From: CAKMZU01 sp965248335
GTDB taxonomy: Bacteria > Pseudomonadota > Gammaproteobacteria > Pseudomonadales > DT-91
DNA: 64,000 bases
Direction of reading: 5' to 3'
Assembly: GCA_965248335.1 (NCBI GenBank)
Contig: CBDFIY010000003.1
Location: 1,860,001 to 1,924,000 of the forward strand
Within the stretch, counting starts at the first letter, position 1. Every line of letters begins with the position of its first letter. Of this stretch, positions 44,920 through 53,305 are shown piece after piece. A program made the position numbers and the translations under genes. Under the pieces are notes generated by a model, which did not search any database, was not told the DNA's origin, and worked only from the letters and a program-made list of their open reading frames with translations.

Positions 44920-44937
44920 ATTTACAAGGCTGTAAAT
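44920..44937. promoter_or_regulatory. Candidate TetR operator, ATTTACA-N4-TGTAAAT
   Basis: A perfect 7-bp inverted repeat with a four-base spacer sits in the ~100-base gap between the divergent hydroxylase and TetR genes. This is the usual place for autoregulated TetR operators. Confidence 0.55.
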
Positions 44938-45000
44938 TATTATTGAAGACTTTCTACCTTGCAAGTCTTTTTCTCTTATAATGCGCCTACAGAGGTTTAT

Positions 45001-45630
45001 ATGACAAATAAAACAAAAGCAGGGCGTCCCAAAGGTAGCACTAAAGCCGCAACATTGAAGCGCATCTTCCCCGTTGCACGTAAGCTTTTTGCAGAAAAAG
45101 GGTATGCGCAAACGACCTTTAAGGATATCGGTGCTGCACTCGGGATGAGTCATGCAGCGCTCTACACCTATTTCCCAGATAAAAAAACGATGTATCTGGC
45201 AACCGTTTCAGAAACGCAGGCTTTGTTATTACCGCACTACCAAGTTGCGAGAGATACGAAAGGTTCAGTTAAAACACGCCTCTCAGTGATTTTTAAAGCC
45301 ATGGCGGAAGCGCATGATGAAGATGAGTCGATTACAGGGTTGCTCGCTTCTGTGCCAATTGAGATGCGGAGACATGCTGATCTTTTTGAGGCGCTTTTAC
45401 AGCAAGAGAGCGAGGTTTTATTGATTCTGTTTCAATTGTTCGATGATGCGAAGGCCGCAGGTGAAATTGATGCCGCCATACCCAATGAAAGCTTGGTGAC
45501 GGCTATATTTGGTGCGGGTATAGGTGTGGCACTTTATCATTACGGGACGCACCAAAAAGGATTAACGGAGACGATGGCGCTTTTTACGAGGCTACTCAAT
45601 AGCAGCCTTTTTAATGGTTCAGATTTTTAA
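45001..45630 (+). CDS. TetR-family transcriptional regulator
   Basis: A 209-residue TetR protein. The DNA-binding domain reads ARKLFAEKGYAQTTFKDIGAALGMSHAALYTYFPDKK (split over residues 25-62). The ligand domain is variable. ATG 45001 follows AGAGG. It faces the hydroxylase/membrane-protein operon and is likely to control it. An upstream in-frame start at 44959 would cover the promoter region and is rejected. Confidence 0.9.
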   Translation: MTNKTKAGRPKGSTKAATLKRIFPVARKLFAEKGYAQTTFKDIGAALGMSHAALYTYFPDKKTMYLATVSETQALLLPHYQVARDTKGSVKTRLSVIFKAMAEAHDEDESITGLLASVPIEMRRHADLFEALLQQESEVLLILFQLFDDAKAAGEIDAAIPNESLVTAIFGAGIGVALYHYGTHQKGLTETMALFTRLLNSSLFNGSDF

Positions 45631-45778
45631 TGAGACAAGGTCGTATGAGTGGTTTCTTATTGAGCTGCCTCTTTTTAGGCTGTAATTTAAAGTGTCACCC
45701 GACTTTAATGGGCATTTTTAATTTATCTGCGTAGAGGTGATCGGGGCTTTATCAGCGTACTCAATGTCAATTTTCACG

Positions 45779-47122
45779 CTACTCTAACGCGCTGAGCAAA
45801 TGCCCAATTTTTGCCTCGCACTCATTATATTCACCTTGAAAGGTTGAGTCTGCGACTATGCCGCCGCCTACTTGTGCTGAAATCCTGTTTGACTCACAGG
45901 AGAGTGTTCGAATAGTAATATTGGAGTCAAAGTGGCCATTGTTACTGGCATAAAATAAAGATCCACAGTAAGTGCCGCGTGCTAAATCCTCTAAATTGTT
46001 AATGATTTGGCAGGCTTTAATTTTAGGTGCGCCAGTAATAGAGCCGCCTGGGAATGCACTAAAAAAAAGATCCCAGATTGTTTTATCTTCTTTTAAATCA
46101 GCAGTAATGGTGCTGACAAGATGATGGACATTGGGGAAAGATTCGACATCACAAAGCTTGTCGACGTTGATGCTGTGAGGCGTTGATTGCTTAGTCAGGT
46201 CATTTCTTAATAGATCAACAATCATCGTGTTTTCAGCGCGATCCTTGTGAGAATTTTTCAATAAAGAAATAAGCTTACGGTCGCTTTCACTGTTGGATTT
46301 ATCTCGTTTGATGGTGCCTTTAATGGGTTGGGTGACGATTGCCTGATTTGTGGCTTGAATGAAGCGTTCAGGTGATATCGAGAGTATCTGGTAATCCGCA
46401 TTAAAATAGCCCATAAATGGAGAAGGTGAGGCGACCCTTAACGTTTTGTAGGCATCGTAGGGCTCACCTTTGAATGTGGCATGAAAAGGGAATGTGTAGT
46501 TGACTTGATAACAGTCACCTTGCGAAATATGTGCTTTTATTTTTGCAAAATTTATTTCATACGCCTCCTTAGTTGTTAGTGCTTTAAAGGGCGATACAAG
46601 GGTGAAAGGTGAAAGCGTTGGTGCGTAATTTTTATTGAGTAGGGATTTTATGAGCGCTAAAGTTTCCGTTGCGATTGCGTCCTCGTAGACGAGATAGGCT
46701 GCTTGCTTCTTGTGATCGTTGATAATAGCCCAGTTATAAAATCCTGCCCAAAACAAAGGCGTTGCGCTTTGTTTTGGCTCGCCTAAACAGGTAGGTTCTA
46801 AAATATGGGCAAGCTCATAATTGGCGTGCCCCATCCACCCGTAGGTGAAAGGCAAGTCCGATGTTTGTGATTGCCAGTCGGCATTAAGTACATCCTTTAT
46901 AGCTGTTAAATCGGGTAGGCGCTGGGTGATGGCGCTTTCCGTTAAGAAGAAGCCATCAGGTTGAATGGTCAGTGTTTTTATGGGGAGAGCAGAAAAGACG
47001 TCTAGGTTACCTCTCAGGCTTTCAGGGCGGCCACTGTCGAGCATTATCGCATGATCAAGGTGATGAAAATGATCGAACAGGTCTAGGAGGTTGTCTTGAT
47101 AAGGTAAAGCTTCGATCTGCAT
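45779..47122 (-). CDS. pabB: Aminodeoxychorismate synthase component I PabB
   Basis: A 447-residue chorismate-utilising enzyme that makes 4-amino-4-deoxychorismate for folate synthesis. C-terminal motifs are QGDCYQVNYTFPF, PSPFMGYF, SPERFI, TQPIKGTIKR, AENTMIVDLLRNDL, GGSITGAPKIKACQII and YCGSLFY. The PIKGT motif with Lys marks PabB rather than TrpE. It is a monocistronic minus-strand gene. Confidence 0.94.
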   Translation of the reverse strand: MQIEALPYQDNLLDLFDHFHHLDHAIMLDSGRPESLRGNLDVFSALPIKTLTIQPDGFFLTESAITQRLPDLTAIKDVLNADWQSQTSDLPFTYGWMGHANYELAHILEPTCLGEPKQSATPLFWAGFYNWAIINDHKKQAAYLVYEDAIATETLALIKSLLNKNYAPTLSPFTLVSPFKALTTKEAYEINFAKIKAHISQGDCYQVNYTFPFHATFKGEPYDAYKTLRVASPSPFMGYFNADYQILSISPERFIQATNQAIVTQPIKGTIKRDKSNSESDRKLISLLKNSHKDRAENTMIVDLLRNDLTKQSTPHSINVDKLCDVESFPNVHHLVSTITADLKEDKTIWDLFFSAFPGGSITGAPKIKACQIINNLEDLARGTYCGSLFYASNNGHFDSNITIRTLSCESNRISAQVGGGIVADSTFQGEYNECEAKIGHLLSALE

Positions 47123-47501
47123 GGCATGGTATCGAGTAAATGGGCGGATTCTACCTTACTCTGAGTGAGTCGGGCAATAGGCGATGAGAAGCGGCTTAGT
47201 ACGAGGTCTATACCCATCGGAATTGGCGGTGCAAGAAGGCGGCAAGCGAGCGAATCCCCATGAGCTTACAGTCAGTAAGTGATTGGGGTGAGTGAGCGCG
47301 GCCAACGCCCTTGCATCTTCAAGGGTGATCGGTATTTTACTTACTCTGTTGGTCAATGAGCCCCTTTGATATTGACATTTGCCGCGTTAATCTCTATTTT
47401 TACACCCCTTTTGGAATAACACGGGCGAATATTTAAACAGGCGCTTATAAAGTCTGTTAAACCTGCCTATAACGACAATAATTCAACAGGATTCGAGAGT
47501 C
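47123..47501. other. Divergent intergenic region pabB / acyl-CoA carboxylase
   Basis: About 380 bases without a gene, containing repeat copy 4 (47209-47335) and both divergent promoters. A 66-codon frame inside the repeat is spurious. Confidence 0.6.
47209..47335 (+). repeat. Dispersed ~128-bp MITE-like repeat, copy 4
   Basis: A full-length copy from TATACCCATCGG to GTGATCGGTAT with the complete centre (GAGCTTACAGTCAGTAAGTG). It is nearly identical to copies 2 and 5 read in the other direction. Confidence 0.9.
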
Positions 47502-49232
47502 ATGTCAAAATCTCTTCAGGCGCCTACACTGGAAAACCCCTTTAGCGAAAGTCAAGAAGTTGAATTTGCTGTACCTGGGCAAATTAACTATGAACCAGGG
47601 CTCTATGAGGCGACCTTGAAAAAAGGGCATGACCTTATTCAAAAGCCTTTTAATGCGGCCACTGACAAAAACGTTCAGCGTCAACACCTTAAAAATCGCA
47701 TGACGATTTGGGAGCGTATTCAAGTGCTTGCCGACAAGGGCAGCAAGCCGACTATCCTTTTTCAAAATTTTGGCCCCAATCTTGATGGTGCTTCTTTAGT
47801 CACTGCAATTGTTAAAGTGAAGGGCCGTGATGTTGCACTTTATGGTCATGATTTTACGGTCAGAGCAGGCTCTATGGATGCCACAAATGGCGAAAAATTA
47901 GCCAATTTGTTTAACCTTGCGGGAAAACGCAAAATACCTGTTGTCGGGCTTAACGATTCGGCCGGTGCGTATATCCCCGCCGGTGTCGGTGGCCTTGATG
48001 GTTACGCAAAAGCGTTTACGGCTTTGCGTAAAATAAATGGCGTGGTACCCAGCATTATGTGTATGTTTGGTTTTAATGCAGGCGGTGGCTCTTACTTGCC
48101 TCGTCAAGGGTCTTTTCTTATTCAACCCAAAAACACGTTTTTTGGCCTGACCGGCCCAGGCGTTGTTAAATCAGTCTTAGGTGAAGATGTAACGCCTGAC
48201 GAACTTGGTGGGCCAGGTGTTCACAGCAAATCAGGCGTCACGGATTTTGTGGTCGAAGATGAAGTTGCAGCGCTACAGAAAGTCATTGAGCTTCTTGATT
48301 ACTTACCCGATAACTCCGAACAAGCAGCACCTTTTAGAGAGTCTTCGGACGAGGGTGATCGAAAAACATGGGATATTGATATCCTATTGAAAAAGACGAT
48401 CAACTCACCCACCGCATTCAACACACCTCTCGACGTATCTATTTTGATTCAACAATTGTGTGATCATGGCGATTACATGGAGTTTCAGCCGGATCGTGCA
48501 CGTAATACCATTTGTGCATGGGGCCGTTTAAATGGCCATGTAGTAGGTTTTGTTGCCAATAACTCTGCCGTGGCTTCTGGTCAAATCGATATCGATGCGG
48601 CCCTTAAAAATGCACGCTTTATCCGTTTCTGTAATGTTTACAACATACCGATGATCTTCATGGAAGACACCACAGGCTTTTTACCCGGTAAAGAGCAAGA
48701 AGCGCGTGGTATCGTGCAAGCTGGGCGCGCCATGCTCGATGCGATCATCGATTTACGTACACCGCGATTTTTGGTGATGCTGCGTAATGCCTTTGGGGGT
48801 GCTTATGCCTCTTATAACAACTACCCTACCGGTGCTGATTTTGTTTGTGCGCTGCCGACAACGCGCGCAGCTGTTATGGGGCCTGCTGGCCTTGAGTATG
48901 TGTTTAAAACAGAAGTACGTGCGATTCGTGGTTCTATTAAAAAACGTATCCATGTATTAACTCAGGAAAAACTGGCTGAAGGTGTTTCCGAAGCCGATGC
49001 CGTAGCACAAGCTGAAGCAGAAATTGCTGAATGGCAAAAGCAGGAAGAAGCGGTTTTAGCGAAAAAATACGAAGAACAATTAATGAACCCGAACGAAGCA
49101 TTAAGCTTAGGGTCGATTTCGCAAATCGTGATGCCTTCAGATTTACGCGAAGTATTAAGTCAAAATATGGATTTCCATATGCGTCATTATGAGCCCGCCT
49201 TGATGGCCGGCATTCAACGCGAATTCCATTAA
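47502..49232 (+). CDS. Acyl-CoA carboxylase carboxyltransferase subunit
   Basis: A 576-residue crotonase-fold carboxyltransferase of the AccD5/MCC-beta type. Two halves are visible. The N-half has GKRKIPVVGLNDSAGAYIP and FGFNAGGGSYLPRQ. The C-half has DIDAALKNARFIRFCN, IPMIFMEDTTGFLPGKEQE and a NAFGGAYASYNN oxyanion segment. It transfers carboxyl from carboxybiotin to an acyl-CoA; the substrate cannot be read off the sequence. The biotin carboxylase-BCCP gene follows directly. Confidence 0.88.
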   Translation: MSKSLQAPTLENPFSESQEVEFAVPGQINYEPGLYEATLKKGHDLIQKPFNAATDKNVQRQHLKNRMTIWERIQVLADKGSKPTILFQNFGPNLDGASLVTAIVKVKGRDVALYGHDFTVRAGSMDATNGEKLANLFNLAGKRKIPVVGLNDSAGAYIPAGVGGLDGYAKAFTALRKINGVVPSIMCMFGFNAGGGSYLPRQGSFLIQPKNTFFGLTGPGVVKSVLGEDVTPDELGGPGVHSKSGVTDFVVEDEVAALQKVIELLDYLPDNSEQAAPFRESSDEGDRKTWDIDILLKKTINSPTAFNTPLDVSILIQQLCDHGDYMEFQPDRARNTICAWGRLNGHVVGFVANNSAVASGQIDIDAALKNARFIRFCNVYNIPMIFMEDTTGFLPGKEQEARGIVQAGRAMLDAIIDLRTPRFLVMLRNAFGGAYASYNNYPTGADFVCALPTTRAAVMGPAGLEYVFKTEVRAIRGSIKKRIHVLTQEKLAEGVSEADAVAQAEAEIAEWQKQEEAVLAKKYEEQLMNPNEALSLGSISQIVMPSDLREVLSQNMDFHMRHYEPALMAGIQREFH

Positions 49233-49259
49233 TTGAGCGCCCAACAAGAGGATACCAAC

Positions 49260-52094
49260 GTGTCGAGTAATAATAACTATTTAAGCAATCCTTTGATTCA
49301 TGCTGAGCGTAAATTATCTAATCGCTCTTCTGAGTGGGTAAGAAGCTTTAGTTGCGAAGAGGTGCTATCACCTTTGATCATCTGCCGTGGCCCTATCCGA
49401 AAAGAAGCGATGGATGTATTTGATGAAATGGGTGTGAATACCTACGGTATTTTACTGTCAGAAAAAGATTCTATCACCTATACCAATGCGCTAGCACCTG
49501 AATTGAGGAAGCTTACAGATCCTTCACGCGTACACCGTGTGCCTGATTACACGGGAGCAACCAAAGAAGAGCGTGCCGACCGTATTCAACAAATCATCAA
49601 TATTTCAGAAGCTAATGGCTACAATGCCATTTATGCAGGCTATGGTTTTATGTCAGAAGATGCTGAAATGGTTGAATCCATGGAAAAGGCCGGACTGACC
49701 TTTATTGGCCCTTGGTCATTTACGCAAAAATCGGCAGGCATGAAAGACCAAGCTAAGCGTACTGCGCTTGAAACAGATGTCTCGGTAACGCCGGGTGTTA
49801 ACGATGCGACAAGTCAAGCACTGGTCGCTAAATACGGTGAAACAGGCCTAGAAACTTGTGCAAAAGATAACAACTTAAACGTTAAGTTTACCGGTAACGT
49901 TGAAACAGACTGCTTGGCACTGTTACAAGCCTCCTACGATGCCGGTATCGATATAGTTGATGCCAAAGATATTGGTGCGGCCCTTCAAGCTGAAGCTGTG
50001 CGTATGCTTACCGAGAAGCCTAACAACCGGTTCCGTTTAAAAGGTATCGCAGGCGGAGGCGGTAAAGGCCAACGTATTTTGCAATCAGCAAACAGTTATG
50101 AAGGCGAAACACTTGAAGCGCGCGTAGAAAAAGCAGCTGCTGTTGTCCCGAGCCTTGTGCTCGAATGCTTAATCGAGCTAAAAACCAATGGCGTTGGTGA
50201 TAACAAAAATGTCTTGATCGAAATGAATATCGATACAACACGTCACCAAGAGATTCAGGTGGTGGGTAATGGTGAATGGTGTATCACCATGGGCGGCCGT
50301 GATTGCTCATTACAGATGCATGAACAAAAACTGCTTGAAGTCTCTGTTACGCACGAAGAACTCACTGAAGCTGTGGCCGTGGCAAAAGAGAAAGGTCTAG
50401 AAGCTGAAGCAGCACAACTGCAAAAAGATATCGTTATCCTTGATAAAATGGAGAGAGAGGGCGCAGCTTTTGGTAAAGCCGTAAAATTAAACTCTCTCGG
50501 TACGTTTGAGTGTATCGTTGATGGCGATTCGCATTATTTCATGGAAATGAATACCCGCATCCAAGTTGAACACCGTGTCACTGAGCTTTGTTATGGGTTA
50601 ACGTTTACCAACCCAGAAAACCCTAACGACTCATTCAGTGTTGAGTCTTTAGTTGAAGTGATGTCATTGATTGCAGCACACGGTAAACGATTGCCTGAGC
50701 CAACACGCTTTCTTCGTAACAAAGCCTCCGTTGAAGCACGCCTTAATGCAACGAATGATGCATTGCAGCCCCACGCTGGCGGTATCATCAAAAAATGGTC
50801 TAATCCTATCGAGGGCGAGATTCGTGATGACCAAGGCATCAGCTTGCATAATCCTGATACCGATATGTTCATGCAGTATCGTTTAGCCGGTGCTTATGAT
50901 TCAAACATCGCGTTGTTATTGACCGTGGGTAATGATCGTTTAAGTACTTACGAAAAAATGGCCGATGTCATTCGTCGTACAGTGCTTAGCGGTTCAGACT
51001 TACAAACCAACTTACAATTCCATTATGGCCTTGTGAATTGGTTTATTGGTAATAACATTAATGCGCGGCCAACTACGCGCTTTATCGTGCCGTACTTAAC
51101 AGCGATTGGCTTGGTAAAAGAGCAGGTGACTCAAGTTGATCTTAACCATGCATTTAACCATGTCTTGAAGGCTGCTGTTGCTGCGGATAGCGATCATGCA
51201 AAAGCGGTGAGTGAAGCAATTGAGCGTAAACGCAGCTTATTGTTACGGCCGATTGAAGCCTTATTTGCAGATGCGCATGTGTTGGCAGGCTGGTTAAGTT
51301 TGCATAAAGACGAATTCAGCATTGATGATCAAGGTCATTACCAGTGGTTCGAAAACCCTATCAAGATTTTGGCGGGCACCTATCATTATCTGAATATGGA
51401 GCCGAACGAAAAAGCGCCAGCCGCTTATGTGATATGGGGACATGATGACGAGATATTGCAGTCTGCTTTAGCATTTTATGCGAACCTAGAAGCGATGCTT
51501 GATACGTCAGATTTCAAAGAACTTTGCACCCTGCTGAACGGCGATGCGCCTGTCGGCTTCGATACGGAACAATGGGCGCGAGCGCAAGCAGCTCACGCCG
51601 GTTATCAGTTGGGTACAGAAGTTTTAGATATCTTGCCTTACCTTGCCAGTAAAACAGGTTTTTACGATCTTAAGGTGAACGATGATTTAAGCATTCATAT
51701 ACCAGAAAGCCTGTTGGATGTTGAATTACAAGAAACCATGGCAAAAGTACTCGTACCACCGCCTGTGGCAAGTTCTGATGAAATCGTGTCTGTTTCTGGC
51801 GGTATGTTCTACGCGCGTGAAACGCCTGATCATGAAAAATACGTAGTTGAAGGTACGCACTTTAACGAAGGCGACCCACTCTACATTGTTGAAGTCATGA
51901 AAATGTTTAACAAAGTTTATGCGCCATTTTCAGGTACCATTACCAAAGTCTTGGTAGAAAATGACGGCGAAATTATCAAGAAAGGCCAACCTTTATTTAA
52001 GATTGAGCCAGACGAAGTGATAATCGTTGAACTACCTGAAGAAGCTGCCGCACGTAGAAAATCTTACACGGATACCTTTTTAGCCACGCTTTAA
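49260..52094 (+). CDS. Divergent biotin carboxylase with C-terminal biotin carrier domain
   Basis: A 944-residue alpha subunit. The biotin carboxylase N-domain (YAGYGFMSED, FIGP) is followed by an insertion of several tens of residues. Next come the ATP-grasp Gly loop GIAGGGGKGQ, MGGRDCSLQMHEQK, and EMNTRIQVEHRVTE with catalytic Arg. A long middle domain ends in a biotinyl domain with Lys in EVMKMF near residue 880. Several normally invariant positions differ (HPGYGF becomes YAGYGF, EHPVTE becomes EHRVTE). GTG 49260 with AAGAGGA is the preferred start; a TTG at 49233, adjacent to the upstream stop, lacks one. Confidence 0.88.
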   Translation: MSSNNNYLSNPLIHAERKLSNRSSEWVRSFSCEEVLSPLIICRGPIRKEAMDVFDEMGVNTYGILLSEKDSITYTNALAPELRKLTDPSRVHRVPDYTGATKEERADRIQQIINISEANGYNAIYAGYGFMSEDAEMVESMEKAGLTFIGPWSFTQKSAGMKDQAKRTALETDVSVTPGVNDATSQALVAKYGETGLETCAKDNNLNVKFTGNVETDCLALLQASYDAGIDIVDAKDIGAALQAEAVRMLTEKPNNRFRLKGIAGGGGKGQRILQSANSYEGETLEARVEKAAAVVPSLVLECLIELKTNGVGDNKNVLIEMNIDTTRHQEIQVVGNGEWCITMGGRDCSLQMHEQKLLEVSVTHEELTEAVAVAKEKGLEAEAAQLQKDIVILDKMEREGAAFGKAVKLNSLGTFECIVDGDSHYFMEMNTRIQVEHRVTELCYGLTFTNPENPNDSFSVESLVEVMSLIAAHGKRLPEPTRFLRNKASVEARLNATNDALQPHAGGIIKKWSNPIEGEIRDDQGISLHNPDTDMFMQYRLAGAYDSNIALLLTVGNDRLSTYEKMADVIRRTVLSGSDLQTNLQFHYGLVNWFIGNNINARPTTRFIVPYLTAIGLVKEQVTQVDLNHAFNHVLKAAVAADSDHAKAVSEAIERKRSLLLRPIEALFADAHVLAGWLSLHKDEFSIDDQGHYQWFENPIKILAGTYHYLNMEPNEKAPAAYVIWGHDDEILQSALAFYANLEAMLDTSDFKELCTLLNGDAPVGFDTEQWARAQAAHAGYQLGTEVLDILPYLASKTGFYDLKVNDDLSIHIPESLLDVELQETMAKVLVPPPVASSDEIVSVSGGMFYARETPDHEKYVVEGTHFNEGDPLYIVEVMKMFNKVYAPFSGTITKVLVENDGEIIKKGQPLFKIEPDEVIIVELPEEAAARRKSYTDTFLATL

Positions 52095-52113
52095 GGTTAC
52101 CCTTCTTGTAAGG

Positions 52114-52138
52114 AGCCAGCGCAAGCTGGCTTTTTTTT
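52114..52138 (+). terminator. Rho-independent terminator after the carboxylase operon
   Basis: AGCCAGC / GCTGGCT pair around GCAA, followed by seven further T residues, 20 bases after the stop codon. Confidence 0.92.
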
Positions 52139-52176
52139 GTCGATAAAAAGTACATGTATTTCGGAGTACTATTAAC

Positions 52177-52671
52177 GTGATAACGGAAAAGCAAAAAGAG
52201 CTAATAAGTCAGCAATTAGGGCGACCCGCGAGAGGTATTGAGCGTGTCGCTGTCAGTATCAATGACAACCCTGTGGTTTTACAAATGCGAAGCTTTGTCG
52301 GCGGCCAGCCTTTTCCTACCTTGTATTGGCTATGCTCAAAATCGCTTCATAAAGCGATTGCTGATATCGAAACGGTTGGGTGGGTGAAAAAAATCGAAAA
52401 AAACTTGCAGGAGGATGACGCTTTATTGAATGCCTACTTGCTTGACCAGAAAAAATATATTGAAAACCGGTGGCAAGCAATGCGGCCAGAAGATAAAAAT
52501 GCGTTAGAAGAATTAGGCTTGCTGGACATGTTTTTACAGGTGGGGATTGGTGGATTAGCCAATCATCAACAGGTGCGTTGTTTGCATATGCAGTATGCAC
52601 ACCATTTAGCTGAAGGGAATATCATCGGTAAACTGCTAGAAGATCAGTTCCCCTCGTTACTGGCGCAGTGA
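52177..52671 (+). CDS. DUF501 family protein
   Basis: A 164-residue conserved protein that starts with GTG (52177). It has the DUF501 opening (QLGRPARGIERVAV), a PFPTLYWL segment and GIGG..HQQVRCLHMQYAHHLA near the C-terminus, with conserved Cys/His. The function of the family is unknown. It stands alone after the carboxylase terminator and is convergent with the pilin operon. Confidence 0.85.
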   Translation: MITEKQKELISQQLGRPARGIERVAVSINDNPVVLQMRSFVGGQPFPTLYWLCSKSLHKAIADIETVGWVKKIEKNLQEDDALLNAYLLDQKKYIENRWQAMRPEDKNALEELGLLDMFLQVGIGGLANHQQVRCLHMQYAHHLAEGNIIGKLLEDQFPSLLAQ

Positions 52672-52729
52672 GCTTTAGCCAAGATTTTAGGGTAGTCACA
52701 CGAAAGATAAAGCCTTGCTGTTCGTGTTT

Positions 52730-52858
52730 TATACCGATCACCCTTGAAAATGCAAGGGCGTTGGCCGCGGCTCGCTCACCGCAATCACTTACTGACTGTA
52801 AGCGCATGGGGATTCGCTCGCTTGCCGCCTTCTTGCATCTCCAATTTCGATGGGTATA
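52730..52858 (-). repeat. Dispersed ~128-bp MITE-like repeat, copy 5
   Basis: A full-length copy, TATACCGATCACCCTTGAA to TTTCGATGGGTATA, in the same orientation as copy 2. It lies between the convergent DUF501 and pilE genes. Confidence 0.9.
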
Positions 52859-52903
52859 GATACGCCAAAACACTGAAATACACAGTTTTGGCGTATCAGT
52901 GGA

Positions 52904-53305
52904 TTAATCCCAAGTACCCACTTTAGTGCCTTCGGTAGTAATCGATAGAACACCATCAGATGCTTGGCTACCTGTCGGTTGAGCGGTGATTTTTATGCAG
53001 CCGTTATCTGTACCCGAACAATATGCCATGCTTATCGTGTATCTTTTTAAGGTTCTTCCCGAAAAACCGATATCCGAAGTCGCGCTGGTATATTTCATGT
53101 TTTCAACAAAATATTTTTCCTGTGCGCTGAGCATAGAGTACAACTCATCCTTGGCCTCTAACCGATGAACACGCACGCCATACTGGGTGTAAGCCGGATA
53201 AGCAAGAGAGGCTAAAATACCAATAATGGCGACAACAATCATGAGTTCAATCAGCGTGAAGCCTTTTGCAGCGGCTAGGTTAGGGCGCTTCTTATTATGA
53301 TTCAT
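52904..53305 (-). CDS. pilE: Type IV pilin-like minor pilin PilE
   Basis: A 133-residue prepilin with a type III signal, KGFTLIELMIVVAIIGILASLA, cleaved by PilD after Gly and retaining Glu5. Two Cys (YCSGTDNGC) near residues 99-104 form the expected C-terminal disulfide region. It overlaps the pilY1 stop by ATGA (four bases) and is the last gene of the minor pilin operon. Confidence 0.9.
   Translation of the reverse strand: MNHNKKRPNLAAAKGFTLIELMIVVAIIGILASLAYPAYTQYGVRVHRLEAKDELYSMLSAQEKYFVENMKYTSATSDIGFSGRTLKRYTISMAYCSGTDNGCIKITAQPTGSQASDGVLSITTEGTKVGTWD

Noticed and set aside
44785..45153. 122-codon minus-strand frame with several Cys
   Set aside because: It overlaps the TetR start and the hydroxylase start in another frame and would span both divergent promoters; the two flanking genes have strong motifs.
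47156..47356. Short frames inside dispersed repeat copies, also at 52622-52926 and 63251-63516
   Set aside because: They are created by the repeat sequence itself and recur as the same peptide in different places.
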